A stretch of DNA of 58,533 nt, from contig JAWLGJ010000019.1 of NCBI GenBank assembly GCA_041685145.1, forward strand, positions 1 through 58,533, written 5' to 3'. Positions 6,870 through 17,015 of the stretch are shown here, in pieces. This stretch comes from JAWLGJ01 sp041685145 (GTDB lineage: Bacteria; Pseudomonadota; Alphaproteobacteria; Rhodospirillales; Magnetospirillaceae). The position numbers and the translations under genes are program-made. Under the pieces are notes generated by a model that was not told the origin of the DNA, did no database searches, and saw only the letters and a program-made list of their open reading frames with translations. The number at the start of each line of letters is the position of its first letter. Positions within the stretch are counted from its first letter, which is position 1.

Positions 6870-8471
6870 TTAACTCTCGTCATTTGCCAGTAGATTCCAA
6901 AGAACCGGCGGCTCGACCGGCTTGGACAGCACCGGAACATCGGCGGCATCGGCAGGGGTGCGTTCGCGCAGGCTAGGGTCGCCGGTGATGATGATGCTGC
7001 GGATATCGCGGCCGTAAAGGGCGCGGATGCTGGCGATGGCATTGGCGCCGGTGAGCCCCTCCGCGAGGCGATAGTCGGCAATGATGGCCTGCGGCGGGCC
7101 GGGCCGCCTCACCAGATGGCGAACAACCTCGTCGGCCGAGGTCCTTGCCAACACCTCGTAGCCCCACTGCTGAAGAATGAACCGCAAGCCGCGCAACACC
7201 GCGGGATCGTCGTCGATCACCACCACCAGCCCCCGGCCGGGCGGGTTGGTGGGCAGGTCCAATGGGTAGTGCGGCCGCGCCGCCGGTGGCACCGCCAACG
7301 GGACGTTGACCGCGAACATCGAGCCGCGAGTCAGCAAGGAGCGCACCTCCAGGCGGTGGCCGAGCAGGCGCGTCAGCCGCTCGACGATCGCCAGCCCCAG
7401 CCCCAGCCCTTGCGCCCGGTCCCGAGCGTCGTTGCCCACTTGGTAGAACTCGTGGAAGATCTGCTTCAGGTTGTCGGGGGCAATGCCGATGCCGGTGTCC
7501 CAAACCTCGATGCGGAGCATTGCGCCGCGGCGCCGGCACCCCACCAGCACACGTCCGTTGTCCGTATAACGCACGGCGTTGGCCACCAGGTTCTGAACGA
7601 TGCGCGTCAGCAGGGCCGGGTCGCTTTCGACATGGGCGGAACTGGCGACACGGCGCAGGGCGACACCTTTCTCCCGCGCCAGCGGCACGAAGTCCGCCGC
7701 CACGCGCTCAAGCACCGAATCGATGCAGAACACCGAGCGGCTGGCGGTGACGACCCCGGCGTCCAGCTTCGATATGTCGAGCAGCGAGTCGAGCAGCATC
7801 TTCAGCGCCCCCAGCGAGCGTTCGAGATCGTCAAGGATGCGCAGCGCGCCGCTGTCCTTCAGGCGGCCGCGCAGGGCGGCGACGAAAAAGAACAGCGCCT
7901 GCACGGGCTGGCGCAGATCGTGGCTGGCGGCGGCGAGGAACTTCGATTTCGACCGGTCGGCCCGCTCCGCATATTCCTTGGCGTGGCGCAGGGCCTCTTC
8001 CTGGGCGATGCGCTGGCTGATGTCGCGGACGATGCCCGCGTACAGCCGCCGCCGCCCCAGGCGCGCCTCGCCCACCGCCAGGTACATGGGAAAGGTGCTG
8101 CCGTCCTTGCGCAGCCCACGGACCTCGCGGCCCTTGCCGATGATCTTGGGGTTGCCGGTGCGTTGGTAGTTGGCGATGTATTGGTCATGGCGGCCGCGGT
8201 CGGGCTCGGGCATCAGCAGGCTGACATTGCGCCCGATGACCTCGGCGGCGTGATAGCCGAAGATGCGTTCGGCCGCGGGGTTGAAGCGTTCGATGTGGCC
8301 GCGGCTGTCGATGGTGATGATGCCGTCCACCGCCGCCTCAAGAATGGCGCCCACCGTCGCCTCGTCGGCGCTGGTCTGCGCCGGGCGAAATCGGCGGCCG
8401 CCGACAAGGCAGAGTGCCGCAGCCATCAGTGCCATAAGGAGGAGGGCTAGAGCCAGATACGTGATGTTCAT
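6870..8471 (-). CDS. hybrid sensor kinase with FixL-like heme PAS and receiver
   Basis: From ATG 8471 the protein is 533 residues: one N-terminal membrane helix (4-24), a PAS domain (about 40-150), HisKA with phospho-His184 (ASHDLRQPVQ), HATPase (Asn294/298, DTGIGI 325-330, GLGLGL 355-360) and a receiver domain (acidic DDD 420-422, phospho-Asp466, Lys517). The PAS closely resembles FixL (FNPAAERIFGY, LMPEPDRGRHDQYI, DGSTFPMYLAVGE). It retains the proximal His (residue 95) and the distal Arg (115) equivalent to BjFixL His200 and Arg220. The heme-propionate positions are Asn and Lys. A heme-based oxygen or gas sensor is a strong inference. No DNA-binding partner is adjacent, so the downstream target is unknown. 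Confidence 0.9.
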   Translation of the reverse strand: MNITYLALALLLMALMAAALCLVGGRRFRPAQTSADEATVGAILEAAVDGIITIDSRGHIERFNPAAERIFGYHAAEVIGRNVSLLMPEPDRGRHDQYIANYQRTGNPKIIGKGREVRGLRKDGSTFPMYLAVGEARLGRRRLYAGIVRDISQRIAQEEALRHAKEYAERADRSKSKFLAAASHDLRQPVQALFFFVAALRGRLKDSGALRILDDLERSLGALKMLLDSLLDISKLDAGVVTASRSVFCIDSVLERVAADFVPLAREKGVALRRVASSAHVESDPALLTRIVQNLVANAVRYTDNGRVLVGCRRRGAMLRIEVWDTGIGIAPDNLKQIFHEFYQVGNDARDRAQGLGLGLAIVERLTRLLGHRLEVRSLLTRGSMFAVNVPLAVPPAARPHYPLDLPTNPPGRGLVVVIDDDPAVLRGLRFILQQWGYEVLARTSADEVVRHLVRRPGPPQAIIADYRLAEGLTGANAIASIRALYGRDIRSIIITGDPSLRERTPADAADVPVLSKPVEPPVLWNLLANDES

Positions 8472-8491
8472 AGGGGGCAGGCGGGAGGCAT
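8468..8491 (-). CDS. candidate 7-codon leader ORF overlapping kinase start
   Basis: ATG at 8491 encodes MPPACPL and stops at a TGA that overlaps the kinase ATG (ATGA). It has a good Shine-Dalgarno AAAAGG (8499-8504) at 7-nt spacing, whereas the kinase ATG itself has none. The arrangement suggests translational coupling through a mini-ORF. Alternatively the kinase starts at an in-frame TTG at 8498, but that would leave no spacing after AAAAGG. Not tested. Confidence 0.35.
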   Translation of the reverse strand: MPPACPL

Positions 8492-8634
8492 GTTGCAACC
8501 TTTTGCTATGTGGTATGGCGTTTGGCGCTTTGTAAGGGTTATTCGCATTCGCAATTGCGTGAGCGCGAGGAAGAGGGGGCGGGGTAGCCCGACTCGCCTT
8601 GGCGGCGGCGCCGAGCAGGCGCTATAGTGCCGGC

Positions 8635-9444
8635 ATGTACGATCCCCTATCCGCGCCCGAAAGACCGGGGTTGCTGGCCGGGGACGACCCGGCACCCTTC
8701 AGCCTGATCAACGCTCAAAGCGAGCGGCCGGTTCTGCTCATCGCCGACCATGCCGGCCGCGCGATACCCCAGCGGCTGAACGCCTTGGGCCTGCCGGCGC
8801 AGGCATTGCGCCGCCACGTCGCCTGGGACATCGGTGCCGGGGCGTTGACCCGGGACTTGGCGGAGCGGCTGGACGCCTCGGCGATTCTGTCGACCTATTC
8901 GCGCCTGGTCATCGACCTCAACCGCCAGCCGGGCGCGCCGGAGTCGATGGCGGCCGCCAGCGACGGCGTCGAAGTGCCCGGCAACCGGGATCTTGCCGAG
9001 GCCGATGCCTTGGCGCGCGAAGAAGAGATTTTCTGGCCCTATCATCACGCCGTCGGGCGGCGTCTGGCGCATTTGTGGCGCGGCGGCACGGCGCCGGCGC
9101 TGATTTCGGTGCACAGCTTCACGCCGCGAATGCTCGGCCGCCGCCGGCCGTGGCATGTGGGGGTGCTGTGGAACCATGACCCGCGCCTGGCGGTGCCGCT
9201 GATGGCCGCCCTACGCCGACACGCGCGGGTGGTGGTGGGCGACAACGAGCCTTATTCCGGGCGCGAGGTGAACTATTCCATCGACACCCATGCCGGCGCC
9301 GCCGGTCTGCCCCACGTCGCCCTTGAGCTGCGCCAGGATCTGATCGCGGGCCCCGACGGGGTGCGGCGCTGGGGGAAGCTGCTTGCCGACGCCCTGGCGC
9401 CGATCCTGGCCCAGCCGGGCCTGCACCGCGTGCAGGGGTTCTAG
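8635..9444 (+). CDS. N-formylglutamate amidohydrolase family protein
   Basis: This protein of 269 residues would hydrolyse N-formylglutamate or a related N-acyl/peptide bond with a bound metal. Family hallmarks are LIADHAGRAIP, YSRLVIDLNRQP, ISVHSFTPRM and DNEPYSGREVNY, which carry the presumed metal ligands. The start is ATG 8635; an in-frame TTG upstream adds a low-complexity tail. The stop is 4 nt before the YbdK-type ligase, and this pair recurs in proteobacteria. No hut genes are nearby, so histidine degradation is not implied. The physiological substrate is uncertain. Confidence 0.88.
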   Translation: MYDPLSAPERPGLLAGDDPAPFSLINAQSERPVLLIADHAGRAIPQRLNALGLPAQALRRHVAWDIGAGALTRDLAERLDASAILSTYSRLVIDLNRQPGAPESMAAASDGVEVPGNRDLAEADALAREEEIFWPYHHAVGRRLAHLWRGGTAPALISVHSFTPRMLGRRRPWHVGVLWNHDPRLAVPLMAALRRHARVVVGDNEPYSGREVNYSIDTHAGAAGLPHVALELRQDLIAGPDGVRRWGKLLADALAPILAQPGLHRVQGF

Positions 9445-9448
9445 GGCG

Positions 9449-10579
9449 ATGGCGGACCCGTCCTTCAGCATCGGCATCGAGGAGGAGTACCTGCTCGTCG
9501 ATCGCGCCAGTCACGAACTGGTGTCCGACCCGCCTCCCGACATGCTGCGCGACTGCGAGGCCAGCCTGGACGAACAGGTGGCGCCGGAGTTCCTGCGCTC
9601 GCAGATCGAGGTCGGCACGCGCGTCTGCGACACCCTCGGCGAGGCGCGCGGCGACCTGGCGCGGCTGCGGGCGACGGTGGCGACCGTCGCCGGCCGCCAC
9701 GGCCTTGCGCCGCTGGCCGCCTCCACCCACCCGATTGCCGCTTGGGACGCCCAGAAGACGACGCCGAAGCAACGCTATGACGTGCTCGCCCGCGACCTGC
9801 AGGGGGTGGTGCGGCGCCTGCTGATTTGCGGAATGCATGTGCATGTCGGCGTCGAGGACGAGGCGTTGCGCATCGATTTGATGAACCAGGCCGCCTATTT
9901 CGTTCCGCACCTGCTGGCCCTGTCGACCTCGTCGCCGTTCTGGCGCGGGCAGGACACCGGGCTGATGTCCTACCGCATCAGCGTCTTCAAGGAACTGCCG
10001 CGCACCGGCCTGCCGCACTATTTCGAGTCCTGGGGCGAGTACCAGCGCCACGTCGACATCCTGGTGGGGGCGGGGCTGTTGGAGGATGCCACCAAGCTCT
10101 GGTGGGATCTGCGCCCCTCGGCGCGCTTCCCGACCCTGGAATTGCGCATCTGCGACGTCTGCCCGCGCCTGGACGATGCCATCGCCATCGCCGCCGTCTT
10201 CCGCTGTCTGCTGCGGATGCTGTGGCGCCTGCGCCGGGGCAACAAGAGGTGGCGCATCTATTCGCCGATGCTGCTCGACGAGAACCGCTGGCGCGCGCAG
10301 CGATACGGCATCGACGCCGGCCTCGTCGATTTCGGCCGCGGGGCGGTCGTGCCTTATGCGGAACTGCTGGCGGAACTGCTGGACCTGCTGGCCGAGGACG
10401 CCCGCTATTTCGGCTGCAAGCATGAGTTGGCGCACGCGCGCCGCATCCTGGAGCGCGGCACCGGCGCCCACCTGCAACGCCAGGCCTATGCCGAGGCGCG
10501 CGACGCCGGCGCCGACGATGCCGGCGCCCTGCGGGCGGTGGTCGATGCCGTGGTGGCACAGACCACGCAAGGGCTTTGA
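9449..10579 (+). CDS. ybdK: YbdK-type carboxylate-amine ligase (GCS2 family)
   Basis: This 376-residue protein is an ATP-dependent ligase related to glutamate-cysteine ligase 2. It begins FSIGIEEEYLLVD, the family's signature metal-binding start. Also visible are APEFLRSQIEVGT (about 43-56), CGMHVHVGVED (about 127-137) and a central PTLELRICDVCPRLDD block. It starts at ATG 9449, 4 nt after the N-formylglutamate amidohydrolase stop. I excluded an in-frame upstream extension that overlaps that gene. These enzymes show weak glutamate-cysteine ligase activity in E. coli; the real substrate here is unknown. Confidence 0.92.
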   Translation: MADPSFSIGIEEEYLLVDRASHELVSDPPPDMLRDCEASLDEQVAPEFLRSQIEVGTRVCDTLGEARGDLARLRATVATVAGRHGLAPLAASTHPIAAWDAQKTTPKQRYDVLARDLQGVVRRLLICGMHVHVGVEDEALRIDLMNQAAYFVPHLLALSTSSPFWRGQDTGLMSYRISVFKELPRTGLPHYFESWGEYQRHVDILVGAGLLEDATKLWWDLRPSARFPTLELRICDVCPRLDDAIAIAAVFRCLLRMLWRLRRGNKRWRIYSPMLLDENRWRAQRYGIDAGLVDFGRGAVVPYAELLAELLDLLAEDARYFGCKHELAHARRILERGTGAHLQRQAYAEARDAGADDAGALRAVVDAVVAQTTQGL

Positions 10580-10660
10580 GCGGGGCGGCGCCCCAGCCGC
10601 CTTGCGGGGCGGCGGTCGCGCGGTTATGCTCCCGGCCCGGCCCCGGGGGTACAGCAGAGG

Positions 10661-10927
10661 ATGGTCATGGACACCACGCCAAGCACCGACATCGGCGGCA
10701 TCGCCGCCGAGGCGCTGCGCCAGATCGTCGACCGCATCGAGCGGCTTGAGGAGGAAAAAAAGGCGCTCGCCGAGGACATCAAGGAGGTCTACGCCCAGGC
10801 GAAGGCCCAGGGCTTCGACACCAAGATCGTCCGCAAGGTGGTCGCGCTGCGCAAGATGGAGCAGCAGGACCGCCGGGAACAGGAAGAGCTTCTCGACCTC
10901 TACAAGTCCGCGCTGGGCATGGAGTAG
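10661..10927 (+). CDS. gapR: GapR/DUF2312 nucleoid-associated protein
   Basis: This 88-residue, highly charged, largely helical protein matches GapR: IVDRIERLEEEKKAL followed by EDIKEVYAQAKAQGFD, KIVRKVVALRKM and LLDLYKSALG. In Caulobacter, GapR oligomers clamp overtwisted DNA ahead of polymerases and stimulate topoisomerases. A second ATG at 10667 is a possible start. It stands alone between the ligase gene and a kinase. DUF2312 is largely alphaproteobacterial, supporting the taxonomic guess. Confidence 0.9.
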   Translation: MVMDTTPSTDIGGIAAEALRQIVDRIERLEEEKKALAEDIKEVYAQAKAQGFDTKIVRKVVALRKMEQQDRREQEELLDLYKSALGME

Positions 10928-10946
10928 GGCCCGTTGCTTTTGGGGC

Positions 10947-10970
10947 GGGCTATTCCATATGGGATAGCCC
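10947..10970 (+). terminator. hairpin after gapR
   Basis: A 10-bp stem (GGGCTATTCC with GGGATAGCCC, one G-T wobble) with loop ATAT lies 20 nt after the gapR stop. The following CTTCT is only weakly U-rich, so terminator strength is uncertain. Confidence 0.45.
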
Positions 10971-11027
10971 CTTCTGGAGGAGGACGTTCTCGCCTGGAAG
11001 CGCTATATCTGCGTCGTCCAGGATGGA

Positions 11028-12773
11028 ATGCGTCCAACCCAAATGAAGCGTGCCCGCTTTCTCGGCTATCTCCTCGCGGCAGGGGCAACCCTGCCGCTGG
11101 CTTTATCGGCGCTGTTTTCCTACGAGCAGCGCGTCGACACCGTCCGGCGCGGCGAGGTCGAGGCCGGCTATAATGCCGAGATCCTGCAAAAGCACGCCGA
11201 GGGGGTGCTGCACGCGCAACGGGGGCTCATCGACCTTGTCGACCTGAAGCTGGCCGCGGCCCCGCCGGAGGCGTGGAATGCCGCCGAGCTGCATCGGTTC
11301 CTGCGCGAGAGGGTGCTGACCGAGGAGGGCGCCAACTCCATTTCGCTGCTCGACCCCAGCGGCCGGGTGCGGGTCACCAGCCTCGATGCCAACGCGCCGG
11401 TCGTCGACGCTTCCGATCGGGACTTTTTCCTTCGGGCGATGCGCAGCCGGGGCGTGGTTGTCGGCGCGCGCGTCGTCGGCCGACTGAGCGGCGAGCCCCT
11501 GTTTTTTGTCGCCCGCCATCGGCAACCGGGGGGCGGCGTGACCGCCGTCGCCATGCGGCCGGCGTTCTTCGAGGACGCCTTCCGTGCCGCCGCCGGCACC
11601 CGCGGCAAGCAGGTCGGCATCGCCCTCCTGCGCGAGGACGGCGAGGTACTCGCACGCTTTCCCCCGCTCGAAGGCTCCGTTCGGCTGGGGCCGGAGACGG
11701 GATTCATGCAGCACGGCCTCGGGCGTGCCGCGGCCAGCTACCGTTCCGTGGCGCAAGTCGATGGTACCGAACGACAATACGCCGTCCGGCGCCTGAGCGG
11801 TTTTCCGCTTTATGTCAGCTATGGCGTCGACATGGGCGCGGTTCTGCGGCCCTGGCGGGACGACCTGCTGCTGAACAGCGCCTTGGCGGCGATGGCCTCG
11901 TTGCTGTTGGGCTGGATGTCGTGGCTGGCGCTGCGCCAGGCCAGGCGCGACGTTCTGAATGAGCAGTGGTTGCGCCAGGAGGTGGCGGAGCGCACCGCCG
12001 AGGCCGAGCGGCGGGCCCGCGAAGCCGAGGCGGCGGCGCGTGAGCGCACGGCCGCCCTGGAGACCGCCGAACGCGCCAATGCCGCCAAGTCGCATTTCCT
12101 GGCCGCCGCCAGCCACGATCTGCGCCAGCCGGTGCAGGCGCTGCGACTGTATCTTGAGGTGCTGACCGGCGACGCCAGCCCCCACCTGCGAACGGCGGCC
12201 CTCGCCAACGCTTCGGCCGCCCTGGGCGGGCTGGAGGAGCTTTTGTCGGCGCTGCTCGACGTTTCTGTGCTGGAGGCGGGGACCTTGACGCCCGAGCGGG
12301 AGCCGGTGCCGCTCTCGGAAGTGCTGGCCGCCCTGGAACGCCAGTTCCGCAGCCAGGCGGTGCGAAAGGGGCTGCGCTTCACGGTCGTCAACAGCTCGGC
12401 CTGTCTGCTGACCGACCCGGTGCTGCTCCACCGCATCCTTGCCAATCTGGTCGGCAACGCCCTGAAATACACCAGCACCGGCCGCATCCTGATCGGCGCC
12501 CGCCGCTGCGGCGCCGAAGCGGTGCGCATCGAAGTGTGGGACACCGGCCCCGGCATTCCCGCCGACAAGATCGGGGTGGTGTTCGAGGATTTTCAACAGC
12601 TCGACAACCCCGAACGCGACCGCCGCCGCGGCTTGGGGCTTGGGCTGGGCATTGTGCGGCGCACCGCCGAACTGCTGGGCCACGATCTGAGCGTGCGCAC
12701 GGTGGAGGGACGGGGCTCGGTGTTTTCGGTGGCGGTGCCCCTGGCCCAGGCCGTCCGGCACCGCGCCGCCTAG
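11028..12773 (+). CDS. Cache-domain sensor histidine kinase
   Basis: This protein of 581 residues has a membrane helix at about 11-31, an extracytoplasmic Cache-like sensor at about 40-270 (SLLDPSGRV, ASDRDFFLRA, LSGEPLFFVARH), a second helix at about 282-303 and a coiled linker at 310-355. HisKA follows with His363 (ASHDLRQPVQ), then HATPase with Asn473/477, DTGPGI (505-510) and GLGLGL (535-540). Unlike the other two kinases in the window it has no receiver domain. The Cache fold implies a small extracellular ligand. No response regulator is adjacent. ATG 11043 is an alternative start. It converges on glnA across a bidirectional terminator. Confidence 0.9.
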   Translation: MRPTQMKRARFLGYLLAAGATLPLALSALFSYEQRVDTVRRGEVEAGYNAEILQKHAEGVLHAQRGLIDLVDLKLAAAPPEAWNAAELHRFLRERVLTEEGANSISLLDPSGRVRVTSLDANAPVVDASDRDFFLRAMRSRGVVVGARVVGRLSGEPLFFVARHRQPGGGVTAVAMRPAFFEDAFRAAAGTRGKQVGIALLREDGEVLARFPPLEGSVRLGPETGFMQHGLGRAAASYRSVAQVDGTERQYAVRRLSGFPLYVSYGVDMGAVLRPWRDDLLLNSALAAMASLLLGWMSWLALRQARRDVLNEQWLRQEVAERTAEAERRAREAEAAARERTAALETAERANAAKSHFLAAASHDLRQPVQALRLYLEVLTGDASPHLRTAALANASAALGGLEELLSALLDVSVLEAGTLTPEREPVPLSEVLAALERQFRSQAVRKGLRFTVVNSSACLLTDPVLLHRILANLVGNALKYTSTGRILIGARRCGAEAVRIEVWDTGPGIPADKIGVVFEDFQQLDNPERDRRRGLGLGLGIVRRTAELLGHDLSVRTVEGRGSVFSVAVPLAQAVRHRAA

Positions 12774-12818
12774 GCGCGTTTCCACTCGTGACCGCGCGCC
12801 CGTCGCCACGGGCAAACA

Positions 12819-12856
12819 ACGGCCGGAGGCGGGCGCCTCCGGCCGTCGCGCGTTTT
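12819..12856. terminator. bidirectional terminator, kinase / glnA
   Basis: A perfect 12-bp stem (12819-12830 with 12835-12846, ACGGCCGGAGGC and complement) has a GGGC loop. A plus-strand TTTT lies at 12853-12856 and TGTTTG follows on the minus strand. It lies between the two convergent genes and can serve both. Confidence 0.8.
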
Positions 12857-12858
12857 CC

Positions 12859-14295
<1,437 letters not shown>

Positions 14296-14319
14296 TTCCC
14301 GGTTTTTTCGGTGAATGGT

Positions 14320-14658
<339 letters not shown>

Positions 14659-14706
14659 GCCCGCGGTCCTCGCTGCTGCCACACTGCATCGACTGCCAAA
14701 GGAGGC

Positions 14707-14723
14707 TGCATGAGGCGTGCCAA
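14707..14723 (-). promoter_or_regulatory. sigma-54 promoter upstream of glnB
   Basis: On the minus strand TTGGCACG-CCTC-ATGCA matches the RpoN consensus TTGGCACG-N4-TTGCW at all but one core base, with the GG and GC at the correct 10-bp spacing. It would start transcription about 35-40 nt before the glnB ATG. NtrC-activated sigma-54 promoters in front of glnBA are established in related diazotrophs. I did not find a clear NtrC enhancer, though an inverted repeat GCCTGC/GCAGGC lies upstream at 14772-14790. Confidence 0.75.
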
Positions 14724-14818
14724 CGCCCATCGCCCGCCGGGCGCGGGCTTGGGGCGCATGGCGCCGCCGCCGCCTGCCTATTTCGCAGGCGTCCGTGCCT
14801 AACGATTGGGCAGGTGGG

Positions 14819-15880
14819 CTAGCCGAGAACGGAAATGTCGTTCCAGGTGGTCAGGGCCAGCACGCCGAGGATGATGCCCACCCCGACGACATTGGCGCAG
14901 CGCGACACCAGCGCCGGCATGGGCCGCCCGCGCCACCGCTCCACGGCTGCGGCAAAGATGATACCGCCGTCCAGAACCGGCAGCGGCAGCAGGTTGACCA
15001 CCGCGACATTGACCGAGATGAGGGCCAGGAAGGCGACCAGGGTGGGCCAGCCGGCGCTGGCGATGATTTCGCCCACCAGTTGGGCGATGCCGATGATGCC
15101 GGCGAGGCTGTCGAGGGAGCGTTGCCCCGACACCACCTGGCGCAGGCCGACAAGGGTGTCGCCGGCATAGCCGACGGTGGTGCGGACGGCGGCGCGCGCG
15201 CTCTCGCCCAGGCCCAGCCGCCGGCTCTCCGGCTCCGGTCCATAGGCCCCGACGACCCCCACTTGCTGCCGCCGGCCCGAGGTCATTTCGACGTCCCGGA
15301 TGACCGGGCGCACCACCACCGCGTGCTCGTCCGCGCCGCGGCGGATCACCAGGTGGAGGGGCTCGTCCAGGCGCAAGGCGGCGTGTTGGGTGATGTCGTC
15401 AAGGCTGCCGACCCGCCGGCCGTTCAGGCTCAGCACCTCGTCGCCGGGGCGCAGACCGGCGGAGGCGGCCGGGCTGTCGGGGGCGACGGCGGCCACCAAT
15501 GGCGGCGTCCGCTCCACCGCCGCGGCGGCGAACAGGCCCAGGGTGAGCAGGAAGGCGAACAGCAGATTGGCGGCCGGTCCGGCGGCGGCGATGAAGGCCT
15601 TGGCGCCGCTGCCGGCATCGTTGAAATTGCGCCCGGCGGCGGTGGCGGGACCCTCGGTCTTCATCCGCACATAGCCGCCCAGCGGCAACAGCCCGACCCG
15701 CCACTCCGTGCCGTGCCGGTCGCGCCCCAGCGCAAATCCGGGGCCGAAGCCGACCGAGAAGCGCTCCACCGCCACCCCGGCCAGGCGCGCGGCGGCGTAG
15801 TGCCCCAGCTCGTGCACGAAGATCAGCACGGTCAGCACGCCCACGAAGGGCAGCACGAGATTGACGAGAACGGACATCAT
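14819..15880 (-). CDS. RseP-like site-2 zinc protease (M50)
   Basis: This 353-residue membrane protease has HELGH (residues 23-27) in the first helix, a single PDZ domain at about 125-190 (VAPDSPAASAGLRPGDEVLSLNG) and the C-terminal NLLPLPVLDGG metal-site motif. Such enzymes cut membrane-embedded substrates, often anti-sigma factors. The canonical rseP usually sits with dxr, uppS and bamA. This one sits alone upstream of glnB, so it may be a second paralogue with a different substrate. It reads in the same direction as glnB, separated by 160 nt that include the sigma-54 site. Confidence 0.88.
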   Translation of the reverse strand: MMSVLVNLVLPFVGVLTVLIFVHELGHYAAARLAGVAVERFSVGFGPGFALGRDRHGTEWRVGLLPLGGYVRMKTEGPATAAGRNFNDAGSGAKAFIAAAGPAANLLFAFLLTLGLFAAAAVERTPPLVAAVAPDSPAASAGLRPGDEVLSLNGRRVGSLDDITQHAALRLDEPLHLVIRRGADEHAVVVRPVIRDVEMTSGRRQQVGVVGAYGPEPESRRLGLGESARAAVRTTVGYAGDTLVGLRQVVSGQRSLDSLAGIIGIAQLVGEIIASAGWPTLVAFLALISVNVAVVNLLPLPVLDGGIIFAAAVERWRGRPMPALVSRCANVVGVGIILGVLALTTWNDISVLG

Positions 15881-16008
15881 GCCCCGCCTCCGGGATGACT
15901 GGACGCCATCCCATGTGGGCGGGGGGCCGGCACCGTGAAGGTGGAATCCGGACGGGCAGGGGGGTTAGCCCGGAATCGCAGCCGCCGGTTATCCGAAAGA
16001 GGCGGGCG

Positions 16009-16362
16009 TTAATCCTCCTGGACCAGTTCCACCTCCGACAGCGGCACATATTGCACGTCCTGGCTTTCGCCGTCGGCGTCGACGATGAGGATGTCGTCGT
16101 CGATGCGCGTTTCTTCGTCGGTGGTGTTGAAATAGTGCCAGATGTAGCAGGCGGCCAACGCCTCGTTCTCCCCCATCTGCTGCGCCTCGCCGTTGGAGGA
16201 GAATTCCTCCATGACCTTTTGCAGGACCAAGCGCGCCGGCTCCAGGTGCTCGCCGGGCCCGGCGCTCAACTCCACCGCGCGTTCCTTGAAGGCGTCATAG
16301 AGTTCGTCAGGGATGGGGAAATCGGCGACATTGCCGCCATAGAAGTACACGACCTTGCGCAT
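16009..16362 (-). CDS. unknown small acidic protein
   Basis: This 117-residue protein begins MRKVVYFYGGNVADFPIPDEL. It has no signal or membrane segment and is strongly acidic toward the end (ILIVDADGESQDVQ, EVELVQED). ATG 16362 has a good ribosome site AAGGGAG 6 nt upstream, which decides the start and supports expression. Central residues VLQKVMEEFSSNGEAQQMG look helical. I do not recognise the family. It lies alone between the M50 protease and a divergent YeaQ-type gene. Confidence 0.7.
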   Translation of the reverse strand: MRKVVYFYGGNVADFPIPDELYDAFKERAVELSAGPGEHLEPARLVLQKVMEEFSSNGEAQQMGENEALAACYIWHYFNTTDEETRIDDDILIVDADGESQDVQYVPLSEVELVQED

Positions 16363-16470
16363 CACGGGCTCCCTTGTCAAACCGCCCCTATAACACGCCG
16401 CGGCGCGGCAACGGAACCGCCGGCCGCCCCCGCCTGTTGACGCAGGAGGGCGCGGACGGGGAGGAAGGCG

Positions 16471-16728
16471 TTGTCCATTATCGGCACAATCCTCATCGGA
16501 CTCATCGTCGGGGTGGTGGCGAAGCTGCTGACGCCGGGGCGCGACCCCAGCGGCTTCATCATCACCATCCTGCTGGGCATAGGCGGGGCCTTCGTGGCCA
16601 CCTTCCTGGGGCGGGCGCTGGGCATCTATGGGCCGGCCGACGGCGCCGGCTTCATCGGCGCGGTGGTCGGCGCCGTGCTCATCCTGTTGGCGTGGCGGGC
16701 GATCACGGGCCGCAAGCGGTCGCGGTGA
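16471..16728 (+). CDS. GlsB/YeaQ/YmgE-family stress membrane protein
   Basis: This 85-residue protein is three hydrophobic helices rich in glycine (IGTILIGLIVGVVAKLL, GFIITILLGIGGAFVATFLG, FIGAVVGAVLILLAW), the classic transglycosylase-associated family pattern. The family is linked to envelope or acid stress, but its biochemical role is unclear. The start is TTG at 16471, chosen because GGAGG sits 6 nt upstream and no ATG/GTG fits the conserved N-terminus. Confidence 0.85.
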   Translation: MSIIGTILIGLIVGVVAKLLTPGRDPSGFIITILLGIGGAFVATFLGRALGIYGPADGAGFIGAVVGAVLILLAWRAITGRKRSR

Positions 16729-16755
16729 CGAAGGTCGCGCTGACAGGAGAGGAAA

Positions 16756-16832
16756 TGGCGGGAGTGACGGGGCTCGAACCCGCGACCTCCGGCGTGACAG
16801 GCCGGCACTCTAACCAACTGAGCTACACCCCC
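16756..16832 (-). tRNA. tRNA-Asp (anticodon GTC)
   Basis: The 77-nt cloverleaf on the minus strand has acceptor GGGGGTG/CACTCCC (one G-T pair), D-stem GCTC, anticodon loop CTGTCAC (GTC, reads GAC/GAT), T-loop TTCGAGC, discriminator G and an encoded CCA. Confidence 0.97.
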
Positions 16833-17015
16833 GCCGGGGGCCGGAAGCTATAGCAAGTGGCCGTTCCCGGCGCAAGGTGAAAATGAGGCGCCTTCGGCTC
16901 CGGCGCAAGGCGGCCGGCCGGGGGGCGAAGACCGCCCGTCCCCGGGGCGCGTGTTGCCACCTTTTGGAAACTCTGCCACTCTTCCCCGTCGGATGCTCCA
17001 AGGGGATACGGAACG

